From Rhizobium acidisoli (GTDB taxonomy: Bacteria > Pseudomonadota > Alphaproteobacteria > Rhizobiales > Rhizobiaceae): a stretch of DNA of 64,000 nucleotides. Within the stretch, counting starts at the first letter, position 1, and each line of letters opens with the position of its first letter. Shown one piece after another: positions 41,459 to 52,900 of the stretch. The notes under the pieces are model-generated. The model worked only from the letters and a program-made list of their open reading frames with translations. It ran no database searches and was not told where the DNA came from. Where the stretch lies: NCBI RefSeq assembly GCF_002531755.2, contig NZ_CP035000.1, positions 434,001-498,000 of the forward strand, given 5' to 3'. The position numbers and the translations under genes were made by a program.

Positions 41459-43657
41459 TCAGGCCACATCAGGCAAGCCGCCGATGAGTTTGTCGAGTGT
41501 GAGCGGATAATGCCGAACCCTCACCCCGGTCGCATTGTAGACGGCGTTGGCGATCGCTGCTGCGACGCCGCAAAGGCCAAGCTCGCCGACACCCTTCGCT
41601 TTCATCGGCGACGACATCGGATCGGTCTCATCCAGGAAGATTACCTCCTGGTGTGGAATGTCGGCGTGCACCGGCACTTCGTAGCTGGCGAGATCGTGGT
41701 TGGCGAAAAAGCCGCGGCGGGTATCGACCGCCAACTCCTCAGACAGCGCGCCGCCGGCCCCCATGGTCATGGCGCCGATCACCTGGCTGCGGGCAGTGAT
41801 CGGGTTGAGGATCCGGCCTGCCGCACAGACCGCGAGCATCCTGCGGATGCGGCTTTCCCCAGTGGCAACGTCGACGCCAACCTCCACGAAGTGCGCACCG
41901 AACGTCGACTGCTGATGCGTCTCGGTGATCTCGCCCCATTTGATCGTGTCTTCGCCGACAAGACCGTCCGGACCGACGGCCTCGGCAAGAGGAACCGAAC
42001 GATTGCCCGAGCGCACCTCGCCGTTTTCGAAGACACTGTCTTCGGAGTTGAAGCCGAGCTTCTTTGCGATGGCCCCACGCAGCTTGACGCAGGCCGCGTA
42101 AACACCTGATGTCGAAGAGTTGGCGCCGAACTGTCCGCCGGAACCCGCCGAAACGGGAAAACGCGAGTCGCCGAGTTGGACGGCAACCTTTTCGATCGGC
42201 ACTCCCATCATTTCAGCGGCTGTCTGCGCGATGATCGTGTAGCTGCCCGTGCCGATGTCGGTCATGTCGGTTTCAACCGTCACGACGCCTTCCCGGTCGA
42301 GCTTTACCCGCGCTCCCGAGGGAAGCACCAGATTGTTGCGGAAAGCAGCGGCAACGCCCATGCCGACGAGCCAGTTGCCGTCCCGTTTGGAACCCGGCCT
42401 TCCGCGTTCACTCCAGCCAAACCGCTCGGCGCCGAGCTTGAGGCAGCCGATGAGATTGCGCTGAGAAAAGGGCCGCTGCGGCTTCTCCGGATCGACCTGC
42501 GTGTCGTTGATGATGCGAAACTGCACGGGATCGATACCGACTTTCTCGGCAACCTCGTCGATGGCGATCTCAAGCGCCATCAGTCCCGGCGCCTCGCCGG
42601 GAGCGCGCATGGCATTACCCTCTGGAAGATGAAGCGTCGCCAGCCGCATCGCGGTCATGCGGTTCGCTCCGGCATAGAGAAGACGGGTCTGGTTAACGGC
42701 GGTCTCGAGCTGGCCGCCGGGTTGGTCGCCGGACCAGCTCTCGTGGGCAATGGCGGTTATCTTGCCGTCACGCTCGCTTCCAATGCGAATTCGCTGGATC
42801 GTCGCCGGCCGGTGGGTGGTGTTGTTCATGAGGAAGGGCCGGGGCAAGGCAACCTTGACGGGCCGCTTTGCCGCACGCGCACCGACAACGGCGAGCACTG
42901 CATCCGCCCGCAGGAAGAGCTTACCGCCGAAGCCACCGCCGATGAAGGGCGACATGAGGTGGATCTTCTCCTTGTCGATGCCGAGCGTCGTCGCAAGGTC
43001 TGAACGCCACCAGTCGATCATCTGGCTGGAGGTCCAGACAGTCAGCTCATCGCCGGTCCAGGCTGCGATGGAGGCGTGCGGCTCCATCATCGCATGCGAC
43101 TGATCGGGCGTCGTGTAAGTCGCGTCCAGAGTGATGGGAGCGGAGCTGAAGGCAGAATCGAAGTCGCCGGCCGCGGTATCAGGCTGCTGCGTTTCATCCG
43201 GCTTGACGGCCGAATCCTTTGCCTGGCCGAGGTCGAACGCACCCTTTTCCTCGCTATAGTCGACCTTGACCAGAGCGGCTGCGGCGCGAGCCTGCTCGAA
43301 GGTCTCGGCGACAACGACCGCGATTGCCTGGTGATAATGCTGAATCTCGTCGCCGCCGAAAAGCTTGGCGGTGTTGAACTTGCCCTTTTCCAACTCGCCG
43401 ACGTCGAGCGTCGTAACGACGGCAAGCACGCCAGGAGCCGTCTTGGCGGCGGAGACGTCCATGGATTTGATGCGACCCTTGGCGATGGCCGCGCCGACCG
43501 GATAGCCGTAGGCATAACGCATGTTGGGGTCGTGCCACTCATAGGCATACATCGCCGTGCCGGTCGTCTTGAGCTGGCCGTCGATGCGGTGGATCGGCTG
43601 ACCGACGACCTTCAGATTGTCGATCGGGTTGGCTGTCGCGGGTCTATCGAACTGCAT
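41459..43657 (-). CDS. paoC: Aldehyde oxidoreductase molybdenum-binding subunit (PaoC/YagR-like)
   Basis: 732 residues, the length of PaoC/YagR. Seen: GQPIHRIDGQLKTTGTAMY opening, IGGGFGGKLFLRADA cofactor loop, MRAPGEAPGLMALE, GSGGQFGANSSTSG and the C-terminal GVGELGLCGVAAAIANAV with the catalytic glutamate. It binds molybdopterin-cytosine dinucleotide and oxidises aromatic or other aldehydes to acids in the periplasm. It starts 3 bases after the FAD-subunit stop. Confidence 0.9.
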   Translation of the reverse strand: MQFDRPATANPIDNLKVVGQPIHRIDGQLKTTGTAMYAYEWHDPNMRYAYGYPVGAAIAKGRIKSMDVSAAKTAPGVLAVVTTLDVGELEKGKFNTAKLFGGDEIQHYHQAIAVVVAETFEQARAAAALVKVDYSEEKGAFDLGQAKDSAVKPDETQQPDTAAGDFDSAFSSAPITLDATYTTPDQSHAMMEPHASIAAWTGDELTVWTSSQMIDWWRSDLATTLGIDKEKIHLMSPFIGGGFGGKLFLRADAVLAVVGARAAKRPVKVALPRPFLMNNTTHRPATIQRIRIGSERDGKITAIAHESWSGDQPGGQLETAVNQTRLLYAGANRMTAMRLATLHLPEGNAMRAPGEAPGLMALEIAIDEVAEKVGIDPVQFRIINDTQVDPEKPQRPFSQRNLIGCLKLGAERFGWSERGRPGSKRDGNWLVGMGVAAAFRNNLVLPSGARVKLDREGVVTVETDMTDIGTGSYTIIAQTAAEMMGVPIEKVAVQLGDSRFPVSAGSGGQFGANSSTSGVYAACVKLRGAIAKKLGFNSEDSVFENGEVRSGNRSVPLAEAVGPDGLVGEDTIKWGEITETHQQSTFGAHFVEVGVDVATGESRIRRMLAVCAAGRILNPITARSQVIGAMTMGAGGALSEELAVDTRRGFFANHDLASYEVPVHADIPHQEVIFLDETDPMSSPMKAKGVGELGLCGVAAAIANAVYNATGVRVRHYPLTLDKLIGGLPDVA

Positions 43658-43660
43658 GGC

Positions 43661-44611
43661 TCACCCCCTTGCTTCGGCAATGACCGCGCCGAGCGTGCGC
43701 TCGACCAGATCGACTTTGAAACGGTTCTGTTCGGTAGGACGGGCGCTGGAGAGAAGGACGCCTGCCGCCGCCCGGGCGCCTTTCGGCAGCTCGGCTTCGG
43801 CTGCCTCAATGCGCCACGGCTTATGGGCGACGCCACCGACGGCGACATGTCCTGTACCGTCCGGCTGGATAACAGCTCCGATCGAGACGAGTGCGAAGGC
43901 GTAGGAGGCACGGTCTCGCACCTTGCGATAGATGTGCTTGCCGCCGATCGGGGGCGGCAGCAGCACCGCCGTGACGAACTCGCCGCTCTCAAGAACGGTC
44001 TCGACTTCAGGCGTATCACCGGGCAATCGATGAAAGTCGCCGATCGGAATCGATCGCCGGCTGCCATCTGCCCTTACCGTCTCGACAACGGCATCTAGCG
44101 CCCGCATGGCGATGGCCATGTCACTCGGATGGGTCGCGATGCAGCTCTCGCTCACCCCGACCACCGCATGCTGGCGGCTGAAGCCGCCGATGGCCGAACA
44201 GCCGCTGCCCGGCTGCCGCTTGTTGCATGGCTGGTTCGTGTCATAAAAATAAGGACAGCGCGTACGCTGAAGGAGGTTGCCGGCCGTCGTCGCCTTGTTG
44301 CGCAGTTGACCGGACGCACCCGCGACCAAGGCACGGGACAACAGACCGTAGTCGCGGCGAACAGTTTCGTCGGCTGCGAGATCCGTGTTGCGGACCAAGG
44401 CGCCGATACGCAACCCGCCCGCCTCAGTGGCTTCGATCTTGTCGAGGCCGAGGCCGTTGATGTCGATCAGATGCGCCGGCGTCTCGATTTCAAGCTTCAT
44501 CAGGTCGAGAAGGTTGGTGCCGCCGGCGATGAATTTGCTTTCAGGATTGGAGGCAACCGCCTTAGCCGCGGCCTCGACCGACGAGGCACGTTCATAGGTG
44601 AAGGCTCTCAT
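43661..44611 (-). CDS. paoB: Aldehyde oxidoreductase FAD-binding subunit (PaoB/YagS-like)
   Basis: 316 residues. FAD-binding motifs [15 protein letters not shown] and [16 protein letters not shown]; the insert [20 protein letters not shown] carries the four cysteines that hold an extra iron-sulfur cluster in PaoB, a marker of this enzyme type. It passes electrons from the molybdenum site to the acceptor. It overlaps the iron-sulfur subunit gene by 4 bases. Confidence 0.9.
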   Translation of the reverse strand: MRAFTYERASSVEAAAKAVASNPESKFIAGGTNLLDLMKLEIETPAHLIDINGLGLDKIEATEAGGLRIGALVRNTDLAADETVRRDYGLLSRALVAGASGQLRNKATTAGNLLQRTRCPYFYDTNQPCNKRQPGSGCSAIGGFSRQHAVVGVSESCIATHPSDMAIAMRALDAVVETVRADGSRRSIPIGDFHRLPGDTPEVETVLESGEFVTAVLLPPPIGGKHIYRKVRDRASYAFALVSIGAVIQPDGTGHVAVGGVAHKPWRIEAAEAELPKGARAAAGVLLSSARPTEQNRFKVDLVERTLGAVIAEARG

Positions 44612-45243
44612 GCTTTAATCCCCCCGACTTCCGAAATGGCATCGATAATGTTGGAGTAGGCGCCACACCGACAGATGTTGCCGCTCATGCGCTCGCGGAT
44701 CTCGACGGGAGTGACGGCCGCCACAGCCGTAAGATCGCTGGTGACGTGGCTCGGTATATTCGCCTTGATCTCCTCGAGCACCGCGACGGAGGAACAGATC
44801 TGCCCCGGCGTGCAGTAGCCGCACTGGAAACCGTCATGTTTGACGAAGGCTGCCTGCATCGGATGAAGATTTCCAGGCTGACCGAGACCTTCGATCGTGG
44901 TGATCCGGTCGCCTTCGTGCATGACCGCCAGCGTCAGACAGGCGTTGATGCGGTGGCCGTCGACCAAGACCGTGCATGCGCCGCATTGGCCGTGGTCGCA
45001 TCCCTTTTTCGTGCCGGTCAGATGCAGATGCTCACGCAGCGCGTCGAGCAGCGAAGTTCTGTTGTCGACCTCGAGATCGCATTTCTCACCGTTGACCGTG
45101 AAGGAAACTTTCGATGTATACGCCATTTCATTTCCTGGGGACTGTGCCGCCGCGGGAGTGACGGCTGCGGTTACCGCAATCGTTGCGGCCGACGAGATAA
45201 GTAAATCTCGACGGGAAAGTTCCAGTCGTGTCTGGCTTGGCAT
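44608..45243 (-). CDS. paoA: Aldehyde oxidoreductase 2Fe-2S subunit with Tat signal (PaoA/YagT-like)
   Basis: 211 residues from ATG 45243 (GGTGGAG upstream; the frame opens at a GTG at 45255). The twin-arginine signal [11 protein letters not shown] exports the folded complex. Cluster ligands are in [13 protein letters not shown]...NAC and CGYCTPGQ...NICRCGAY, giving two 2Fe-2S clusters. It is the first gene of the operon paoABC-xdhC-mocA on the minus strand. Confidence 0.9.
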   Translation of the reverse strand: MPSQTRLELSRRDLLISSAATIAVTAAVTPAAAQSPGNEMAYTSKVSFTVNGEKCDLEVDNRTSLLDALREHLHLTGTKKGCDHGQCGACTVLVDGHRINACLTLAVMHEGDRITTIEGLGQPGNLHPMQAAFVKHDGFQCGYCTPGQICSSVAVLEEIKANIPSHVTSDLTAVAAVTPVEIRERMSGNICRCGAYSNIIDAISEVGGIKA

Positions 45244-45618
45244 GGACTGCTCCACCTTGCTCGTTGGACATAGGCGCGCCTCGACGCCGTGAGCATAGCT
45301 AGTGCACCTCCGCCCTTTGATTAGGCCCCCTTCTTTGCATAGGGTTATCGATCAGGCTCATAAATTCCCTGACCTGCACATGCTGATGGAGACACGTTCG
45401 CCCAAAGGCGAGGCCGCGCCGTTAGACGCGCCGCGCTATATCGAATAGCTCGGCGCCTACCGCGCCGATGTGGGGAGAAGTGAGCAAGACGACCGTCTTG
45501 GCGGGCGAGCGGGACAACGCGTCGGAACTTGCCGTTTGTGCAGGTTGCTTATGCTCGGCAATCGCCAGGACAGCTGGGTCGAGTTATCTCGTATCTATGA
45601 TCCGACGTCAGGCGCGCT
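45244..45618. other. Gap with a possible degraded reading frame
   Basis: 375 bases upstream of paoA and past the chemoreceptor stop. On the plus strand, ATG at 45380 opens a short frame that stops at TAG 45447-45449, and the same frame then stays open to 45726. This could be a decayed gene interrupted by one stop, but I do not recognise a family and part of it overlaps the chemoreceptor C-terminus. Otherwise it should hold the paoA promoter; no clear elements were seen. Confidence 0.35.
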
Positions 45619-47496
45619 TCATCGTTGCGTCACGCGCCGCGGAGCGACCAATCGGATCGGCATGTTGTCTTCGAAGGGCCGCCCGCTGCGCTCTGCGCCC
45701 ACCGTACCTTTGTCGCCGTCCAATTGAAATTGATTGACAAGATCCCTCAGGCGGCCTGCCTCGGAGGACAATGAAGCGGCAGCAGCCGTCGACTGCTCGA
45801 CCATCGCGGCATTTTGCTGGGTCGCCTGGTCCATATGGTTGACGGCGGTATTGATCTCGGCAAGTCCAGTCGACTGCTCGCGCGCCGATGTGGCGATCGC
45901 GTCCATCAGTTGGTTGATCTGCGCAACGTATTCGCCGATCGACTTGAGCGACGTACCGGTTTCGAGAACCAGTTTCACGCCGTTTTTCACGTCGGCTGAC
46001 GATTTTTGAATAAAACCTTTGATCTCCTTGGCTGCTTGTGCGGCGCGCTGTGCAAGCTCGCGGACTTCTTGTGCGACCACTGCAAAACCTTTGCCGGCCT
46101 CACCCGCACGGGCAGCTTCGACGCCGGCGTTCAGCGCCAGTAGGTTCGTCTGGAAAGCGATTTCATCGATTGCACCGATGATGTTCGAAATTTGCTCCGA
46201 ACTATCCTCGATCCGTCGCATGGCCTGCTCCGCCTCCGACACGACTGTTGCCGACCGCTGCGCGCTGACATCGGCCTCCAGAGCCACTTTGCGCGCCTCG
46301 TCGGTGCGTTGGGTCGCCATCGTCACATTCGAGGTAATCTCGTCCAATGCTGCAGCCGTCTCCTCGAGAGAGGCAGCTTGCTGTTCGGTACGCTTGGAGA
46401 GGTCCTGCGCGGCAGAGGCAATCTCACCCGTGCCATTATCGATGCTGTGTACCGTCTGTAGCACTGCCCCGATCGTCGCCCCCAATTGCCGGAGTGAAGC
46501 GTTGAAGTCTTGGCGCAAGGTTTCGTATTCGGCTGCAAATTGCTCCGAAAGCTGAAAGGATATGTCGCCGGATGCAAGCCTCCGGAGGCCTCCGCCCAAC
46601 GTCGTGGTTGCGAAGCGCAACTGTTCCGCCTCGCGTTCGGCGCGCTGCTGGGCTGCCGCGCGCACTGCTTCGCTCTCGCTGCGGGAGGCAGCCGCTTCCT
46701 TCTCAAGCCTCACGACATTGAGAGCATTCTGGCGGAAGACTTCGACAGCACCGGCCATTTCCCCAACTTCGTCGGCGCGGCCGGCACCGGGTATGGCGCT
46801 ATCCAGGTCACCGTCCGACAAACGCCTCATGGCCGATGCGATGCTTCGGATCGGATTGGCGATCCCGAATACTGCAAATGCGATGCCAGCCATGGCGATG
46901 AGCACGGCCAGCGCTGCGATTGCGGCCGTCAACATGAAAGCAGACGTCGCGGAACTGTCGCTCGCGGCGACGAAGCCTTCGGCCTGGCTGAGAATGAACG
47001 CAACCAGATCACCGACGCCCTTATCCACCAGCGCGGATTGCGGTTCCATATCCTCTTTGAAGAAGCGAGCCGCGTCGGATGCCTTGTCACTATTTTGCAG
47101 CGCAATCATCTGCTCTGCCAGCCCGCGATACTTGTCCAGTTCAGGCTTGATCTGATTGATCAGTTCGCGCCCGCGCTCGGTGCGGACACCCTTTTCGTAT
47201 TCTGCGACAACTTTATCAACCGCGGTCCGCGCGGTATCGATTTTCTGTTGTCCGGCCTTCCGTTCCTCCGCCGTATCCTCCATGAGATACTGAGCGTAGA
47301 CCAGTTTCAGATCGAGGAAGTTATCCTTAATCTCGCGCGCGGTCACAAGCCGGTGCATCCAGAAGGTCCCGATCTGCTCGGTATTGGCACGAAGCGTAGA
47401 AATCGTGCTCAGCGAGATATAGGATAGACAAAACATGAAAAGGCTGATGATCGACAGCTTGACGATCAGGGCTTGCTTGATGCTCGGGCGCTTCAT
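45619..47496 (-). CDS. Methyl-accepting chemotaxis protein
   Basis: 625 residues from ATG 47496 with GAGGAG upstream. A first membrane segment (about 10-32), a helical periplasmic bundle of the 4HB type to about residue 190, a second membrane segment (about 193-215), HAMP, a second HAMP-like region and the signalling hairpin with EIAFQTNLLALNAGVEAARAGEAGKGFAVVA split over about residues 465-495. No clear NWETF-type receptor tail for CheR/CheB. The attractant is unknown; proximity to the siderophore genes may be chance. Confidence 0.9.
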   Translation of the reverse strand: MKRPSIKQALIVKLSIISLFMFCLSYISLSTISTLRANTEQIGTFWMHRLVTAREIKDNFLDLKLVYAQYLMEDTAEERKAGQQKIDTARTAVDKVVAEYEKGVRTERGRELINQIKPELDKYRGLAEQMIALQNSDKASDAARFFKEDMEPQSALVDKGVGDLVAFILSQAEGFVAASDSSATSAFMLTAAIAALAVLIAMAGIAFAVFGIANPIRSIASAMRRLSDGDLDSAIPGAGRADEVGEMAGAVEVFRQNALNVVRLEKEAAASRSESEAVRAAAQQRAEREAEQLRFATTTLGGGLRRLASGDISFQLSEQFAAEYETLRQDFNASLRQLGATIGAVLQTVHSIDNGTGEIASAAQDLSKRTEQQAASLEETAAALDEITSNVTMATQRTDEARKVALEADVSAQRSATVVSEAEQAMRRIEDSSEQISNIIGAIDEIAFQTNLLALNAGVEAARAGEAGKGFAVVAQEVRELAQRAAQAAKEIKGFIQKSSADVKNGVKLVLETGTSLKSIGEYVAQINQLMDAIATSAREQSTGLAEINTAVNHMDQATQQNAAMVEQSTAAAASLSSEAGRLRDLVNQFQLDGDKGTVGAERSGRPFEDNMPIRLVAPRRVTQR

Positions 47497-47885
47497 GCGG
47501 GTCTCCTCGAAGATAGCTGGGACGACCGGCTTGCCGGTTGATGCAAAATCTCGCACCAGATTTAATAATTTAGTATTAACTAAACGGTGGCGCCGGTGTC
47601 GTTTTTAGAAAACTTTGCTCTGACCGACACTTCTGCGATTAGTTAGAGCTGAAGCACGACCATAAGTTCATGGAAACCTTGGAAAAAACAGCCACCGCGA
47701 GTGAAAATATCTCTTGGCCGAGATCGGCACGGCGCCGATCGTCGGCCGTGGAGCAGAGCCAAAAGAGGTCCTGAAATTAACTTGTGTGCCACCTGTCAGG
47801 GAATGGGACGCCGCTGCCTGCCCTCCGCAACGTCGGCAAGCAGCTGCGTCCTTGCCAATCGGCCCCGGGAACACATACTGGATCC
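47497..47885. other. Gap between chemoreceptor and siderophore locus
   Basis: 389 bases without a convincing gene. The AT-rich part near 47560-47600 holds TTTAGT-ATTA-ACTAAA at 47569-47584, a perfect inverted repeat 73 bases upstream of the chemoreceptor start and a likely regulator or promoter site. GATCGGC and GCCGATC pair at about 47719-47737. The remainder precedes vbsP and shows no clear ribosome binding site. Confidence 0.5.
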
Positions 47886-48599
47886 ATGCAGCTATCAGAA
47901 AGCCAACCTGCCGGTATCGAAATCTCTCTCTGGCAGTATTCCAGGAACGAACGTGACCGAAACCGCTGGATGCAGTCGCTCTCACCGGATGAACGGGATC
48001 GGGCGGCGACCTATCGGTTTGAACGAGATCGAGCCTCGTTCATAGCCGGCCGCTATCTCTTGCGGCGGCTGTTGAGCGCCCATACCGGGACGCTGCCGGG
48101 TGAGGTTGTGTTGGCGACGGACGAGCACGGCAAGCTGAGCCTTGAGGGTCGCGATAGACTGCAATTCAGCCTGTCCAATGCCGAGGGGCTGGTGGCGGTC
48201 GCGATTGCGTCGGGCTGCGGGCGTATCGGAATAGATTGCGAGCGCGCCGACACCGAGATCGAAGAGGCGGCTTTGGACGCCTATTGCAGCTTGGACGAGC
48301 GACGCTGGCTCGATGAATTGCCCGCGCATCAACGTGCGCGAGCCGCCGTTGAACTTTGGACGCTCAAGGAGAGCCATCTCAAGGCGCTTGGCGTGGGCTT
48401 GCGGGAAGATCCTCGCAATGTCGCTTTTTCCCGGAAGGTCGGCATCCCCGTCATGATCGGCGAACCCGACCGGCAATGGCTTCATCGTCTGATCGAAAGC
48501 GGCAGCCAGCACGTCGTTGCGCTGGCTGTTTCCTCCCGATCAGGGCTCCCCGAGATTCATACACGCCTGTTTCAGGACGACAGCATGCCGTCCGAATAG
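47886..48599 (+). CDS. vbsP: 4'-phosphopantetheinyl transferase (VbsP)
   Basis: 237 residues from ATG 47886; no strong ribosome binding site, and the frame is open upstream. Sfp-type motifs: RFERDRASFIAGRYLLR, GIDCERAD (metal binding) and WTLKESHLKALG. It loads the phosphopantetheine arm on the carrier domain of the NRPS encoded next to it. Its last 28 bases overlap the convergent hydroxylase gene. In the vicibactin locus a separate vbsP gene has this role. Confidence 0.87.
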   Translation: MQLSESQPAGIEISLWQYSRNERDRNRWMQSLSPDERDRAATYRFERDRASFIAGRYLLRRLLSAHTGTLPGEVVLATDEHGKLSLEGRDRLQFSLSNAEGLVAVAIASGCGRIGIDCERADTEIEEAALDAYCSLDERRWLDELPAHQRARAAVELWTLKESHLKALGVGLREDPRNVAFSRKVGIPVMIGEPDRQWLHRLIESGSQHVVALAVSSRSGLPEIHTRLFQDDSMPSE

Positions 48600-49927
48600 C
48601 CGGCGCGCAACTGATGCGGCATCGCCGAAACCTCCGTCGCCCAGACCAGTTGCGCGTTGTCGGGTTCGGCATCGAAATGCTGCCGGCCGAGAAGCGAGTT
48701 GACGATGGCGGCGCTGCGCCAGGCCATGAGGCTGAGCTGCGAGTCGGCGATGCCGTGTGAGTACCGGCCGGCATTCTGAGCGAACAGCCGGTTGGTTCTG
48801 GGCCCCGTCCACTGCATGGTGTAATCGTCGTTCAGGGTGGGATAGCCGTTTCTGTCGAGGCTTATCCTTTCGCTGAGCGAGCCGAGCGCATCGGGCAGCC
48901 GGAACCTGTAGCCGGTGGCCAGAACCACGGCATCGGCATGCAGCACTTCTATGCCGCCGTCGAAATGGTTCCGGACGATCAGCCGATAGGCATTGCCGTT
49001 CCGCTCCATCTGGATCACATCGCGGTTCGGCGACAGCGATGCGGCGAGCGTGCCCGGTTCGAGATAACGCAGCGCATAGAGGCGGCGATAGATCGAGTGG
49101 ATCGTCGAAATCGACAGGCCGTCGCTCGTCAGGATCGAGTTCTTCAGGGCTGCCTGCTTCTGCTCGCCGCTGAGCTTCAGATAGGCCTGCACATATTCCG
49201 GTGAAAAGACCTGGTTTGAAAACGGCGTGTCGTTGATCGGCTCGAAATTGTGCCGCCGGCTGATCCATGTCAGCTCTTTCATCGAGCCGGGATCGGCAAG
49301 CAAGGCTTCGACGACCTCGCCGCCGCTTTGACCGCCGCCGACCACGACGATGCGGCCGGCGCCGAGATCGCGCAGGCGCGATTTGGCTTCGCTGTTATGA
49401 TAGCAATCGACGCCCAGAAACGGTTTTGCCCAGTCGGGTACGAAGGGCGAGGAACCCGTGCCGATCACCAGGTTTCGCGCTTCCTCCTGGCCGTTGTCGA
49501 AGCGCAGGACGAAGCGGTCGTCGCGGTGCTCGACGTCGCGGATTTCCGTCCCGAAGCCCAACCCCGCCACACCCTTGGCGACCCAGGCGAGATAACGCGC
49601 GAATTCCTGCCTGGGAACGGCATCGTAATTGGCGTTGAGGAAGGCGTAGAGCCTCTTATGCGCCACCAGATAGGAAACGAACGACCAGCGGCTGGTCGGC
49701 AGGACCGGAGTGACGAGGTCCTTCAGGAAGGACGACTGCAGCTCGACGCCGGGCATCATCATGCCGGGATGCCAATCGAATGCGTCTCGCCGCTCGAAGA
49801 AGCGGCTGCGGACGTCGGGCACCGATTCCAGCAGGCAGGCGAGGCTCAGATTGGAGGGGCCGATGCCGATGCCGGCAAGATCGAGCGGCTCGTTGAGGGC
49901 GTCCCTGCGGGTAAAAGCGACGGTCAT
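48572..49927 (-). CDS. vbsO: L-ornithine N5-monooxygenase (VbsO)
   Basis: 451 residues from ATG 49927, which overlaps the NRPS stop by 4 bases; the frame runs further back in the NRPS gene. FAD motif GIGIGPSNLSLACLL near residue 20, NADPH motif VVVGGGQSGGEVVE and a C-terminal LATGYRFRLP. This is the class B flavin N-hydroxylase of siderophore pathways (PvdA/IucD/RhbE type). It makes N5-hydroxyornithine, the iron-binding building block of vicibactin. It is third in the vbsGSO operon. Confidence 0.9.
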   Translation of the reverse strand: MTVAFTRRDALNEPLDLAGIGIGPSNLSLACLLESVPDVRSRFFERRDAFDWHPGMMMPGVELQSSFLKDLVTPVLPTSRWSFVSYLVAHKRLYAFLNANYDAVPRQEFARYLAWVAKGVAGLGFGTEIRDVEHRDDRFVLRFDNGQEEARNLVIGTGSSPFVPDWAKPFLGVDCYHNSEAKSRLRDLGAGRIVVVGGGQSGGEVVEALLADPGSMKELTWISRRHNFEPINDTPFSNQVFSPEYVQAYLKLSGEQKQAALKNSILTSDGLSISTIHSIYRRLYALRYLEPGTLAASLSPNRDVIQMERNGNAYRLIVRNHFDGGIEVLHADAVVLATGYRFRLPDALGSLSERISLDRNGYPTLNDDYTMQWTGPRTNRLFAQNAGRYSHGIADSQLSLMAWRSAAIVNSLLGRQHFDAEPDNAQLVWATEVSAMPHQLRAGYSDGMLSS

Positions 49928-52900
49928 GCGAAATCCTTCTCTGTTTCCTTGAGACGCAGGGCAAGCCTTGAATGGAAGGCGGGAGACCCGATCATGTGCA
50001 GATGGTTGGTGCCGGTGATGATTTCGGCCGCATGCGCCCGCGGCGACAGCCGGCGCCAATCGATCAGGTTGAGGCCGCGGTTGAGGCTGTCGTCGGCTGC
50101 CCAGGGATAGATCGGCACATCATGGGGAACCAGCCGGTGCTTGCGGAAGATCACGGCGTTGTCGATCAGCACCCAGAACGTATGCTCGCGGCTGCTGATA
50201 TCCGGCCCGTCGGTCGGAAGCGGGTCCTTTTCGTCGCCGACGAAGCGCAGGAACTGATCGTAGGTATCGGCATCCATCGTCGACAGCAGCCGATCCCATT
50301 CGGGACGCATTGCCGTCTTTTGCAGCCATGCCTCGACATCCCGGTGAAGCATGTCGCGCTCGCCCGGCCGGAACCTCGGCTTGGCGCCGATCGCGAATTC
50401 CGAGCCGAGATCGCAAACGTCGACCATCGCCATCATCCTGACGTCGACCTCGTTGCCGAGCGTGCGGGCCGCCTCATAGGCCAGAAGCCCGCCCCAGGAC
50501 CAGCCGAGAAAAGTGCAGGGCGCGCCGCTGCTGTGCTTCCTGATATAGTCGACATAGCTCTCGATGATCTCTTCAACAGGCGCGCCGACTTCCTTCTTTT
50601 CGGACAGCGAATGGCAAATGAAGCCGGTCGCCGGCTGATCGGCGCCGAGATAATCGACGAGCTTCACATATTCGCGGGTGCTGACGAGAAGCCCCGGGAA
50701 GCAATAGAGCCGCGGCTTGGCGCCTGAGGCGCGCAGCACGATCACCTCCGACAGATCCCGTTCTGCGCCCTGCTCCATCACGCCGGCAAAGGCGCGGATG
50801 GTCGGGTTGTTGAAGATATCGGCGACGGTGAGCGGCGTTTTCGGCCGGCGCTGCCTGAGTTGCGAAAGAATACGGATCGCGCCCAGCGAATTGCCGCCGA
50901 TGGTAAAGAAATTATCCTCGACGCTGATCGCTTCCAGTTTGAGAACCTGGCGCCAGACATCCAGAACCTCCTCTTCGAGCGTGGTCGCCGGCTCGACGAT
51001 TTCGCGCCGGACCGGCTGGGGTGCGGGCAGCGCGAAGCGGTCGAGCTTGCTGTTCGGATTGGTCGGCATCTTTTCCAGTTCGACCACCGCCGCCGGCACC
51101 ATGTAGGAGGGCAGGCTGCGTTCGAGGCCGGCGCGGACGGTCTCGACGTTTAACGTCTCTTCCTTCTTCGGAACGACATAGGCGACCAGCGCCTTATCGC
51201 CGGCATCGTCATCGCGCAGCACGACCAGCGCTTCACCGACACCGGGCTGCTGGAGGAGGGCTGCTTCGATCTCGCCGAGCTCGATGCGGTATCCCCGCAG
51301 CTTGACCTGGTGGTCGACGCGGCCGACGAATTCGACGGTTCCGTCCTCACGCCAACGCGTCAGGTCGCCGGAGCGATAAAGCCGGCCGCCCGCTTTGGAG
51401 AATGGATCGGGGATGAAGCGATCCGCCGTCGTATCCGGCTTGCCGAGATAGCCGCGCGCGATGCCCTCGCCGCCGATATAAAGTTCGCCGGTGACGCCGA
51501 TCGGGCAAAGATTGAGATCGGGATCGAGCACATAGACGCGCCGCAGCCCGACGGCACGGCCGAGCGGCGCATAGACGCCCTGGAACTTCGTGCCGGCCCT
51601 CACCTTCCAGACCATCGGCGTCATGATGGTTTCTGTGGGACCGTAACCGTTGATCAGCCATTCCGATTTCAGCGCCCGCGACAGCAGATCGAAGGTCGGT
51701 TGTGCAAGCCCCTCGCCGCCGAAGGAGTAAAGCCGCATCGGCGGCGCACCGTCGGTAATGTCAGCCCATTCCGCCAGTTGCTGCAGATAGGTTGTGGGAA
51801 TGCTGGCATTGTTGGCGCCATGCTTGCGCATCGCCGTCAATGTCTCCTCAGGCGTCCACAGCGGCTGATTGGGCAGGATGATGCTGCCGCCTTCCATCAG
51901 CGGGTTCATCCATCGCTCATGGCCGCCATCCGAGCTGAAGGGCAGGAACGGCAGCTCGCGGGATTCCGAGCTCATGCCGTAAACACGCGAGGTGTTTTGC
52001 AGATGGTGCGTCAGCGGGCCGTGTTCGACGGCGACACCCTTCGGCAATCCTGTGGAGCCCGACGTGTACATGACATAGGCGAGCTGATCCTTGTGGGTGG
52101 GAATATAGAGCGGCGTATCCGGCTCGCCGTCGAGGTCGATCTTGTCGAGTTCGAGGATAATGGCGTCGAGCTCTTCCGGCAGCCGATGGCGCAGCCAGCT
52201 ATGGGTCAGGACGATCTTGACGCCGCCATCGCGCAGGATGTGATGGTTGCGCACCGGCGGATGATCGGGCTCGACTGGAATATAGGCGCCGCCGGCCTTC
52301 AGCGTCGCGAGAATGCCGACGATCGCCTCCGGCGAGCGCTTGATGAAGATGGCGACCGTCACTTCGGCGCGGACGCCGAGCTGCCGCAGCCGATGTCCGA
52401 GGCGGTTGGTGTTCGTCTCCAGCCAGCCATGGCTCCATTCCTCGTCACCGTAGACGATCGCGGTCTTCTCAGGCGTGCGGCGCGAATGGGCTGCGATCAG
52501 CTCATGCACCGGCCTGTCGTCGTTGACGGCATCGTCCTCGTAGGGCGCCGACAGCCAGTCGAGCTCTTCGCTGCCCACCAGCTCGATATCCTTGATCCTC
52601 ACATTCGGCTGCGCGGCCATCTGTTCGAGCACGAGGCCGAAATGCCTGGCGATGCGCGCAACCAGCGCGCCGTCATAGAGATCCTGCGCGTAGTCGATCA
52701 GCGCGGATGCGCCATCCGAATGCGCCTCGACCACCAGCGAAAGCTCGCTGTCGGCGCGGGCACCAGGCGGCTCCAGATTTGTGGCCTGGCCGGGAAGCGC
52801 ATAGGGTTCGCGGAATTCGAACAGCGCCTTGACCACAGCTTCCTGGGCGGCGGCTTCGTCGACGACCAGTTCCTGGGTGATGCGTTCCAGCGGCAGGAGC

